Below, piece after piece: positions 44,820 through 54,104 of a stretch of DNA of 64,000 bases. Under the pieces are notes generated by a model, which had not been told where the DNA came from, searched no databases, and worked only from the letters and a program-made list of their open reading frames with translations. How positions within the stretch are numbered: position 1 is the stretch's first letter; each line of letters begins with the position of its first letter. The DNA is from Isoetes taiwanensis (Eukaryota > Streptophyta > Lycopodiopsida > Isoetales > Isoetaceae), in contig JAJEKV010000022.1 in assembly GCA_021234155.1 (NCBI GenBank), forward strand, positions 7,020,132 through 7,084,131, in the 5' to 3' direction. The position numbers and the translations under genes were made by a program.

Positions 44820-46430
44820 TTTTACATGCAGGCATGAGACGAGCTTCGAGGCCAACCCCTTGGGAGACCACCTGTCGGTAACGTCCTACTAGGGAGTGGA
44901 GCTAGCTTTGCTTCTCCGCGGTCACATGTATACCACCTAGCAGTCCTAGTCTTTGCTATTCTCACTTCAATCTTCTACGGGGGCCTCGTGGTGAACCCCA
45001 AGTATCTTGTTCTTCAGGGCTAGTCCAAGCCGAGGGGCCGAGGACGGGCTGGACTCCCACTCGGAACGAAGGCTCCGCCAATGGACCGGAACATCCCCAT
45101 TACCTAGGGGACCAAGTTTCAGGCGTAAGACCACCCCCTCCAAGAAACGCCAAAGTAGGTCGCTTACTACACACTTGTAGTCAATTGGCATGGAGGTGGA
45201 TGAATACCTCCTAGTGAGGGGTAAGTGATTGATCCCCAGGAAAACTCGTAGTGGAACTTGTCCCCTAGGGGTAATTTCGCCGTTCAGGACGATGGGGAGG
45301 TCGGATCGCCAATCCGGGGCCTCCTCCATGCCCCAAAATCAAAACGTGGTCTAAACCCTGTCAAGGCTAACGGTGGCCATCCCAATAAAAATCGAGGGTC
45401 TAAAACTCATCCGAAATACCGGGATTTTCCTATACTCTCGGGGCCACTTGGCAAGCCAGCCCCTGGCTGAAAACCAGGATTTTTCCCCGCCCCATGCATT
45501 AATTATGAATTTCCGGAGCATAAACACAAAGAAAAGCACGGATAAAAATTGGTCTCGAAAAAAAGGTGAAATCTTGCAGGATAAATGCAGCACATGGCTG
45601 CACACGCAAGAGAAAATGCACCGCAATAGAAGCACAAGCGAGGAGGCATGAGACGAAGCTTCCGAGCCAACCCCTTGGGAGACCACCGGGCCCAGTAACG
45701 TCCTACTAGGGAGTGGAGCTAGCTTTGCTTCTCCGTGGTCACATGTATACCACCCTAGCAGTCCTAGTGCTGCTATTCTCACTTCAATCTTCTACCAGGG
45801 CCTCGGGGTGAACCCCAAGTATCTTGTTCTCGTGCAGCTAGTCCAAGCCGGGGCCGAGGACCTGGCTGGACCCCACTCCGGAACCGAGAACTGGCTCCGC
45901 CAATGAACCGGAACATCCCCATTACCTAGGGGACCAAGTTTCGTGGGCAGAAGACCACCCCCTCTCCAAGAAACGCCAAAGTAGGTCGTTTACTACACAC
46001 TTGTAGTCAATTGGCATGGAGGTGGATGCTGAATACCTCCTAGTGAGGGGTAAGTGATTGATCCCCTGGGAAAACTCGCCGTGGAACTTGTCCCCTAGGG
46101 TAATTTCACCGTTCCGGACGACGCGGCGAGGTCGGATCGCCAATCCGGGGCCTCCTCCATGCCCCAAAATCGAAAACGTGGTCTAAACCTTGTCAGAGGG
46201 CCAACGGCGGCCATCCCAATAAAAAATCGAGGGTCTAAAACTCATCCGAAATACCGGGGATTTTCCTATACTCTCGTGGGCAACTTGGCAAGCCAGCTGG
46301 CTGAAAACCAGGATTTTTCCCTGCCCCATGCATTAATTATGAATTTCCGGAGCATAAACACAAAGAAAAGCACAGATAAAAATCCGGGTCTCGAAAAAAA
46401 GGTGAAATCTTGGCGGGGATGTGCAAGATG
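44820..46430. repeat. Two tandem 0.8-kb units (right block, inverted relative to left)
   Basis: Units start 'ggcatgagacgaagcttcc' (44829 and 45646) and run through 'gagtggagctagctttgctt', 'aagtatcttgttct', 'acgccaaagtaggtcg', 'caattggcatggaggtggat', 'tgattgatcccc' and 'gcattaattatgaatttccg'. Parts of each are the inverse of the left block. No gene is supported. Confidence 0.8.
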
Positions 46431-46675
46431 ACGCCGATAACACGCAAGAAAAACTGCACCAACATATATACCTTTGAGACTCCCTTCACAAGAAAGGGGC
46501 CGTCGAGGTGCCCGCGGTGTTGTTAAAAGACATCCAAGGTCCATGTCACCATCATCTAGCCATGTCACCTAAAAATTTGCCAACATCACGCAATGAAAAG
46601 ACCAAAGATGGACATCTTTGGTTTTTGGCCTAGTCAAAACTTGACCTTTGCTTACTTGGCATGCCATGTCACCAC

Positions 46676-48246
46676 TTGGGGTGCCTAGGTGGCATGCTTG
46701 AGACTAGGTGGCATGCATGAGCCACCTTGGCATGTTGGATTTTGCATGGCATGTTGGAGCCACCTTGGCATGTTGGAGCCCACATTGGCATTATGGAGTC
46801 CACGCGGGCATGTTTGAGCCACCTTGGCATGTTGGAGCCTAGGTGGCATGTTTGAGCCCACCTTGGCATGTTTGAACCACGGCATGTTTGAGCCCGGGTG
46901 GCATGTTGGAGCCTAGATGGCATGTTTGAGCCACCTAGGAATGTTGGAGCCTAGGTGGCATGTTGGAGCCCACGTGGCATATTTGAGCCACCTTGGCAAG
47001 TTGGAGCATAGGTGGTATATGTTGGAGCCCGCGTGGCATGTTTGAGCTTTGCGTTGGAGCCTAGGTGGCATGTTTGAGCCATTTTGTCATGTTGCGACCC
47101 TAGGTGGCATGTTTGAGCCACCTTGGCATGTTTGAGCCTAGGTGGCATGTTGGAGCCACCTTGGCATGTGGGAACCACCTTGGCATGTTTGAGCCTAGGT
47201 GGCATGTTTGAGCCACCTTGGCATGTTGGAGCCCACGCGTGGCATGTTTGAGCCACCTTGGCATGTTTGAGTTAACGTTGGAGCCTAGGTGGCATGTTTG
47301 AGCCACCTCAGATGTTGGAGCCACCTTGGCATGTTGGAGCCTAGGTGGCATGTTGGAGACCACGTGGCATGTTTGAGCCACCTTGCCATGTTTAGAGCCT
47401 AGGTGGCATGTTGGAGCCCTGCGGTGGGCATGCTTGAGCCACCTTGGCATGTTGGAGCCCCACGTGGCATATTTGAGCCACCTTGGCAAGTTGGAGCATA
47501 GGTGGCATGTTAGAGCTCCAGCGTGGCATGTTTGAGCATGTTGGAGCCTAGGTGGCATGTTGGAGCCACCTTGGCACGTGGCATGTTGGAGCCCACGTGG
47601 CATGTTTGAGCCTAGGTGGCGGGTTAGGAGCCGCGGTGGCATGTTGGAGCCTAGGTGGCATGTTTGAGCCAACTTGGCATATTTAAGCCTAGGTGGCATG
47701 TTGTGAGCCACCTTGGCATGTTGGAGGCTAGGGTGGCATGGTGGAGCCCGTGGCATGTTTGAGCCACCTTGGCATGTTTGAGCCTAGGGTGGCATGTTGG
47801 AGCCTAGGTGGCATGTTTGAGCCCACCTTGGCATGTTTGGAGCCACGGGCATGTTTGAGCCCTAGGTGGCATGTTGGGAGCCTAGGTGGCATGTTTGAGC
47901 CACCTTGGCATGTTTGAGCCTAGGTGGCATGTTGGAGCCACCTTGACATGTTGGACCTAAGTGAGCACGCATGGCATGTTTGAGCCTATGTGGCATGTTT
48001 GAGCCGCCTAGGAATGTTGGAGCCTAGGTGGCATGTTGGAGCCCACGTGGCATATTTGAGCCACCTTGGCAAGTTGGAGCATAGGTGGCATGTTGGAGCC
48101 TGCGTGGCATGTTTGAGCACGTTGGGCCTAGGTGGCATGTTTGAGCCATTTTGTCATGTTGGAGCCTAGGTGGCATGTTGGAGCCACCTTGGCATGTTTG
48201 AGCCTAGGTGGCATGTTAGAGCCACCTTGGCATGTTGGTGCCCACG
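46676..48246. repeat. Right array of GGCATG repeats
   Basis: Roughly 70-80 degenerate copies of the 19-21 bp units 'gttggagcctaggtggcat' and 'gtttgagccaccttggcat', in a mixed order with occasional 'cccacgtggcatatttgag'. It also reads as long minus-strand frames (up to 218 codons) that are only the translation of the repeat. Repeated within the duplication at 58690-60268. Confidence 0.92.
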
Positions 48247-48349
48247 TTATGCAAAAAATAGGTGTTAAGTAATTGAAGTAGTTGGAAGTAACTTTGTGTT
48301 ACATGGAATACTAGTATAAGAACATGTGATGGGTGCACGTGCATCACAT

Positions 48350-48870
48350 GTAGCAAATCAAGTACTCGTCCCTACCACTATAAAGACCCGTGATATGGAA
48401 GGATAGAACATGTAGAGAATCAAGTACTCTTTCCTACTTCTATAAAGACATGTGAGAATAGAAGTATTACACATGTCGTAATTCATGTATTCTTTCCTAC
48501 AATGCCTTAGCAAATAAAGTACTCGTCCTACTACTATAAAGACATGTGACATGGAAGCATATGACATGTAGAGAATCAAGTATTCTTTTCCGGCTTCTAT
48601 AAAGACATGTGACAATAGAAGTATTACACATGTCGTAATTCATGTATTCTTTCCTACAATGCCTTAGCAAATAAAGTACTCTGTCCTACTACTATAAAGA
48701 CATGTGAATGGAAGTATAGGACATGTAGAGAATCAAATATTCTTTCTTACATCTATAAAGACATGTGACAATAGAATTATTAGACATGTAGAAATTCAAG
48801 TACTCTTTCCTACAGTGGATTGTATTATAAAATGACATGTCACAATAGAAGAAACTACAAAACAACAGTG
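48350..48870. repeat. Right subterminal repeats with ACATGT sites
   Basis: About eight irregular 55-65 bp units of the form 'ctataaagacatgtgacaat' and 'catgtagagaatcaagtact'. The palindrome ACATGT occurs about a dozen times from 48417 to 48960. Lying 50-650 bp from the element end, they are good candidates for transposase-accessory binding sites. They recur at 60360-60890. Confidence 0.75.
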
Positions 48871-49017
48871 GATGTTTTAGTCCACTGAAAAAAGAACACC
48901 ATTATCGAACAAAACCATACCTTCACAAATCCACATGTAGGATTCTTTGGAAACAGGACATGTAGACCTACCAAAACTGATGTTTTCAACAGTGGACCAA
49001 AAACCGGGGTGAGTGTG

Positions 49018-49474
49018 GTGGCTAGTATAGCTTGGGAATTCTAGGGTAGCGCCCCTGTTGGGCACTTGTAGTGTTTATTTCTTCTGTTCTCTCTGTGCTT
49101 TACTTGTAGGAACTAACCCTTGATTGTAAAGGTGAGTTCTCTTTATTTCTGATGCTGGTTTTTCTCTTAAAGGATGGATTGATAGTTCTTTGCATAGCTT
49201 TACTCTGGAAATGGGGAATAAGGGGGGTAGAGACCTCTGAGCCATGTTAGTAGTATACTCCTAGGTTGATCCCTGTATTTCCCACTAGATGCGGCCTGTG
49301 TACAAGAGACCACCGAGTCGTGGATGCTATGGAGTGACTTAGCACCAAACAAGGGACACAGTGGTGAAGTGGGGGTGGGGTCTTGCACGAACATAAAAGG
49401 CTCCTGAGACTCCTACAGTGGACTAGGCCTAATAGCCGGCCAGTGAGCTAGGCGCGATCCAGGCCGGGTATGGG
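49018..49474 (+). repeat. 3' LTR, distal continuation after the CACTA-type element
   Basis: From 49021 ('gctagtatagcttgggaatt') the sequence continues the LTR interrupted at 37483 and matches 25976-26440, with a number of small indels. It stops at 'gggtatggg' (49474), where the intact LTR goes on 'gtcgacactcc'. The last 740 bases of the LTR are missing. Confidence 0.88.
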
Positions 49475-50078
49475 TATGTTCAAGTAAACAATCACATGGA
49501 ATAATCACAAAAGATGAACAATCACATGTAAAGATGAACTATCATACATTGTCTCACATGGATATATTATTATTTGTTGTGTTATATGCTGATCACACTC
49601 AACTCTTTACTATCTCAATTAGAATAAACATAGACACAGCAGCAAAGATAGAGTCATGACAAATAAAGAACGTGGAGAAATAAAGAACGAAGAAAGTCTG
49701 CAAATTTAGAATTACAATGTTGCAAATATTTGACTTCCAAGAAAGAATATGAGTGTGGGAAAGTTAAAATCACGTCGCCAATGGTTATCAAATCCTTCAT
49801 AAAATCCAACATAATACTTAGGCCAGAAGGCTTTAGTCAATGCATTGGCATTGAGCTTGGTTTGGTAGTGGAGGAGTATTATCATTATTATTTTGTAGAG
49901 ATTAAAACTGGAGCAAAAGGAAAGAGCTTTGGTTATTAAAGATGCATATTGATTAAGGAAGGAATCGTGAAGTAAAACAAATCGAGGTCATCTCACCATT
50001 CTCTTGAACATCATCAACACATTCTTGCCTTATGCGCGGTCTTAACTTATGCCCAGCAACGCTGGGCACCGTTACTAG
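49475..50078 (+). mobile_element. Helitron-type sequence with 3' terminal hairpin
   Basis: Ends with a 17-nt perfect hairpin GCCCAGC-AAC-GCTGGGC (50051-50067), a 7-nt spacer and CTAG (50075-50078) followed by T, which is the Helitron 3' signature (hairpin, CTRR, insertion at AT). The 5' TC end is not certain; the LTR homology breaks at 49474, and a TC is at 49480. A 69-codon frame (49730-49939) has no domain. No Rep/helicase: nonautonomous. Confidence 0.7.
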
Positions 50079-51021
50079 TATGCATTAAAAATCTACTTAC
50101 TTAAAATGTGTTTGGGGGTGGATGTCCTCTTTTTTCCGGCCGCCTGTGTACATCGAAATCCGGCAAAAAAGCGAAATTTTGGAATCCCAAAATCAAAATC
50201 CGGCAAGAAGGTAATTTTCGTCACCCCTTTTTTTTTCTCTCTTAAAAGGTGTTAAAAGACGTTATGTTAAATATAAGCGTTAGGTTATAATTTTAGGTTA
50301 CACACTCAAACTCCGGCCTTCCCTTTCTTCCACGACTCTCCTCCTCTATTTTCTTCCACCATCTTAAAATGCCAAAGCAGTCCTAAAGAGTTTTCAGCGC
50401 ACAAAGAAGCTCAAGAATGCCCGCCTAAGTTGCTTCATCGGATTCCAACCCGGTTGCTTGAGGTAAAAATTCCCATCCCTTCTTTCATCGTTTTCTTTCC
50501 TTTGCAAGCAAAGCTGAGACCTCTTACAGTGGATGGATTTTTCGAAAATAGAAACCCAGATTGTCCAGAACAATCCTTCCGTGTTTGCATTTGAGATTTG
50601 CTTGAAAAGCGTAATGGCTTTTTGCTCGACATTTTTAACTCTGTTAATGTATCAAGGCGAGCTTGGGTATCGGGATAGAGCTTGGAGCCCGATTTGAGGG
50701 CAAAGGCTTGAGCTTTGAAAGGTAAATCCACAAGTCCGTAACTTCCGTGTTTTTAGAATGGTTTTTAAGGTCGGAATGATTAGGGTCGAAATGGTTTTTA
50801 GAGTGGTCGGGTCGAAATGGTTCAATCTCGCCAAAAAAAAAAAAATCTCCCCTTTTTTCATTTTGTCGGGCCGTTTCAGAGAAACAGACCAATTTTGCAT
50901 AGAGGCCCTTGCAGCTCATGTTCTTTTCAGTAAGAAGCCAGACCTTCTCCTTCGCCTTTAAACACAGTTTTCTCATCTTCTTCTCGGTCTCCGGAATTCT
51001 AAGGTATTTTTCCCATTCAAA

Positions 51022-51189
51022 ATGGCCCTAAATCTTGCAAAATCCGCTTCCTTGATGCCTAAATCACTACCGAGTGCTCCATCTAAGGTTTATATGTATG
51101 ATTTGTTTCCTCATCTAAGGTTTCGACATGCGGGCCAAACATATTTTTCTTGCTTACAATTAGTTATCCGCCCAAAGAAGAAATACGAG
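51022..51189 (+). other. Possible captured first exon
   Basis: ATG at 51022 opens a frame MALNLAKSASLMPKSLPSAP, serine- and lysine-rich like an organelle-targeting peptide, then VYMYDLFPHLRFRH and PKKKYE, ending before GAG|gtaaca (51187-51195), a good splice donor. An 'aag|gtattt' donor also precedes it at 51001-51008. In the second copy (63052 onward) a 1-base change shifts the frame. The product is unknown. Confidence 0.3.
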
Positions 51190-53099
51190 GTAACATCATG
51201 CATTAGAACACACCATTTATCAACACCATCTTTATGAAAATATAGTAGGCCAAAGATCATATCGTAAAAATTCTTAGATAGACAAAGTTGAACAATTGAG
51301 AGCTCTTAAAGATTTTGAAAGAAAAACGGGTTTGAGCATGTTACAAGATGCATTATCCGTTGTTTTTCCTTTAATCCATCACCTTTGGCCATTTCTTTTA
51401 TCTAGCAGAGCTTTTAGAGTTTTCGTAAGAAAAACGGATTTGGGCATGTTGCAAGGTGCATTTTTGTTGTTTTCTTTTTAATCCATCACCTTTTGTTCAT
51501 TTTTTTTTTAATCCAAGCATGTCCATGCGAATCCGCATTTGGTTTGCTAGCGTGAAATTTTTTGGTCTAGATTAAGTTGTAGTAATTGAAGCAGAAGTTC
51601 ATGCCGGGTCCGCTGGTGCATGGCGTAGATATTCAATGTGGTATGTCTATTATTTAAAGTTCCAATTCTTTGAAAAAAATTGCTTAGATTACAGGCTTTT
51701 TTTTTTTTTTTTGTGGGCAATCGCTCAAACTTCATGCAAGCTAACAAATTGTGGTTCAAGGATGTTGGCCTATCAAGGCATTTCATCAAAAGGGATGCAA
51801 ATTTAAGGAGTTGGTGATATAAAATCCAATTTGCCTTTTTGTTCCATTCACAATGCTTTGGTTCTAATTCACATTTTGCTATTCTGCTAGGGAAAATTAG
51901 CATTTAATTTTTGCTCTTAGTGTAGCAGTAGATGCACTCCTCTTCATGTCTCTAACTATTATTACTGGACCCATCTTAGCATCTCTACCGATTGAAAGAG
52001 CCTTGCTCATTTGTTTCATCTCCCATATAATAAGTATGTAACCATTTTTGTACTCCGGTGGATATCCATTCGTTTATTATAATGTTTTCATACACGGCTA
52101 CTAAAGGAAGTCCGGACTCAATGAACTATGTGTCATGTGATATTGTCTGCTCAATTAGTTTCAATGTCACGATTAAATGTGGATGGATGGTGGTATGAGT
52201 GTTTTTATGGGTATGCTCTCTGGAGCCTTGGACAACCCACTCAATCCTGATCTGATAAATGCAAGACAACATTTTGTCTATGCTACAAACGAATGGCTGT
52301 GAAGAGCGGTGCAAATGACCAAGACATTTTCTTCTATGGGATTTATATACTTTGGAGCGTAATGTGATAATTTTCAATCTCACAATTTAATCTGAAATCG
52401 GCTTATTGTATCGGTAATCATTTTATATGTACATTGTGTTTCCTGTGTATCTACCCAATGAGTTGCGGACAAGCTTTTAAAGGAGATAAAGTTTAAATGC
52501 ATGAAACAGATAGTGAATAAAGTAACAATGAAACAGATAGTGAATAAAGTAACAATGATGATACATGGATACCAATATACTTTATCTTATTGCATGTTAA
52601 TAATTATGCACTTGAAATGTCAATTAGTCACAACATTTGAAGGTGCTTAAAGTCGTAGAGCACCTTCTTATCAAATGCAAGGTTTTGACGGCCATGACCC
52701 TTGCCATTTTAGGTGGAGGCCTACTATTATTCAATAAAGAAAGACTTAGAAAGTGCAAGCAAAGTCTATTTTAACTTTGTTTTCTGGTATAATACATGAA
52801 TTGGAATTTAGTTTGAGTTCGATTTAATCCATTTATTTTTTAAAAATTCAAAACAATTTAGAAACATGGTTGCTATGATGGATATGGATGTTTTGCAATT
52901 TGGTAAGTACACATGTAGATACGGCGAGGAATATACTAGGAATATACGGCGAGAGAACCAATAACTATTGCATATTTTGCATTTGTCTTAGAGTTACTAC
53001 TTTCACCTCTACACTTGCACATCCGTGCTATTGTTTTGCATCTCTTACACAATATTTCTCAAGTCTCTAGTTAGTACAATGTTTTACCCCTGGCCGTGT

Positions 53100-53242
53100 C
53101 TTTTGAAAAAAAACCTACATTTTTTGTGTAATACCCTTGGGGGGGACCCGGACGATAATATGCTTATTTAGCCTCTGTTTGGGTCCCATAGGCTGACTGG
53201 TCTCCGTTGGACGATAAAAACTTTATTCTTATTCTTATTCCT
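53100..53242 (+). mobile_element. SINE-like insertion with (TTATTC)n tail
   Basis: Third copy of the family at 8046 and 40127: a G-run with 'acccggacgataatatgctt', 'tgtttgggtcccataggctg', 'tctccgttggacgataaaaa', then 'ctttattcttattcttattc'. The start is not sharply defined. Confidence 0.7.
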
Positions 53243-53417
53243 TATCTACAATCATCCCAAATAGGTAGGTGGTTTAGACATTTAGCAAGTTGTAATTAAA
53301 CTGGTTAGTGTTATCAGAAGTTACACAAATGGACGTTAAAGATCAAGTAAAAGCACTAACCAGGACATTACACTAGCTAGGACATTAGCCCGGCAACGCC
53401 GGGCACACGTTTACTAG

Positions 53418-54104
53418 TATTTGTTAACCTCCAATTAATTACGGAAGGAAAAATTAGCGATTATGTCATGGTTATGGATCCTAGTGGCCAGGATTGCCAT
53501 GTGGCACATGAACACCCCTAAATGTTCCTAATGGAGATGGGCCCTAACTGGCGACCATACCCTAAATTGACCGTACCCTAAAGTTTAATTTGTCAATTGA
53601 AATAATTGACGGATGGGTCCGGTTATGAAGTAGTTTCTCACTCAACCTTGTGAAGAATAGCAATGGTCTGGCTGCGGTGGCCCCTAGTCAGTGCCTTCGT
53701 TCTTGACTCAAAAGAGAGAGAGCTCAACCAAGTATTGGTATTCTACACACACTATCGAAACCCTAGCAAAAGGTACAAACTTCTTCTTCCCTGTCCGTTA
53801 TAGCTCACATTTGGTTTTAATTTCAAGACTATACTTATTCTATCGCCTCGATTTCACGACAATGTACTATTATGAAGAAAAACGTTGCATTTTTTGTTGT
53901 TAGACACAATACCATTAATATCCAGGAATCATGTTATAAATGCATAATTTGACTATGCATTTAAGTAATCGATGCGTGAGATGTGAACATGTTAGAAACT
54001 TGTGATTTTAATCGAAATTTATATACCTGATTTCACCGAGGTTAGGAAATTGAAGAAAATGCAACAAGGGCAGCATTTCTGTCAACTCCAAGCGTATATT
54101 TCTC
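53418..54104. other. End of the first duplication unit, no recognised gene
   Basis: No domain is seen. The only frame of note (53691-53903, 70 codons) is unremarkable. The stretch 'atttctctgttggagcctac' at 54097-54115 contains the junction to the second unit. Confidence 0.5.

Larger units (their letters stand above)
41930..48246. repeat. Giant imperfect inverted repeat in the CACTA-type element
   Basis: Two halves mirror each other about a centre near 44800. Outer arms are GGCATG arrays (41930-42375 and 46676-48246). Next come unique arms 42376-42530 and 46545-46690 (for example 'tggtgacatggcatgccaag' against 'cttggcatgccatgtcacca'). Inside, tandem blocks 42577-44770 and 44820-46430 are inverted copies: 'gagctactttggcgcttcc' on the left, the same read backwards near 45145 on the right. 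A transcript would fold into a kilobase-scale hairpin, a natural source of small RNAs. Confidence 0.8.
37484..49017. mobile_element. CACTA-type transposon, 11.5 kb, inserted in the 3' LTR
   Basis: Ends are 26-bp inverted repeats: left starts CACACTGACCCC and ends TTTTTGGTCCAC, right is its inverse with three mismatches (its terminus reads GGGGTGAGTGTG). The target duplication is GTG (37481-37483 and 49018-49020), and the LTR is restored exactly if the element plus one GTG is removed. A 3-bp target duplication with CAC...GTG ends fits the CACTA superfamily, although the terminus here is CACAC. Inside are minus-strand gene fragments, an inverted-repeat element carrying a SINE, a huge foldback of short repeats, and subterminal repeats. 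No TnpA- or TnpD-like transposase was recognised, so it is probably nonautonomous. Confidence 0.9.
50079..53417 (+). mobile_element. Second Helitron-type element, with possible captured exon and SINE
   Basis: Ends with hairpin GCCCGGC-AAC-GCCGGGC (53388-53404), a 9-nt spacer and CTAG (53414-53417) before T, closely related to the end at 50051-50078. The 5' end is not located; the first Helitron may be nested in or adjacent to this one. The content includes a candidate captured first exon (51022-51189) and a SINE-like copy (53100-53242). No Rep/helicase was recognised, so this is a nonautonomous carrier. Confidence 0.55.
42075..54104. repeat. Tandem segmental duplication, unit 1 (12,030 bp)
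   Basis: From 'tgttggagcctacgtggc' at 42075 the sequence recurs from 54105, and the offset is again 12,030 at the far end (51951 against 63981), so insertions and deletions nearly balance. The unit takes in the right half of the CACTA-type element, its right end, the LTR fragment and both Helitron regions. Confidence 0.92.

Noticed and set aside
42577-46430. Transposase for the CACTA-type element in the repeated blocks
   Set aside because: All frames there are short, conflict between strands and differ between tandem units; no DDE-type motif is visible.
46669-47756. Long minus-strand frames (up to 218 codons) with repeating cysteine/histidine motifs, also at 58678-60236
   Set aside because: They translate the GGCATG tandem array; period and content follow the repeat, and no coding signal exists outside it.
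48350-48870. CRISPR-like regular array
   Set aside because: Units are degenerate with no constant repeat and unique spacer; this is a plant transposon subterminal repeat.
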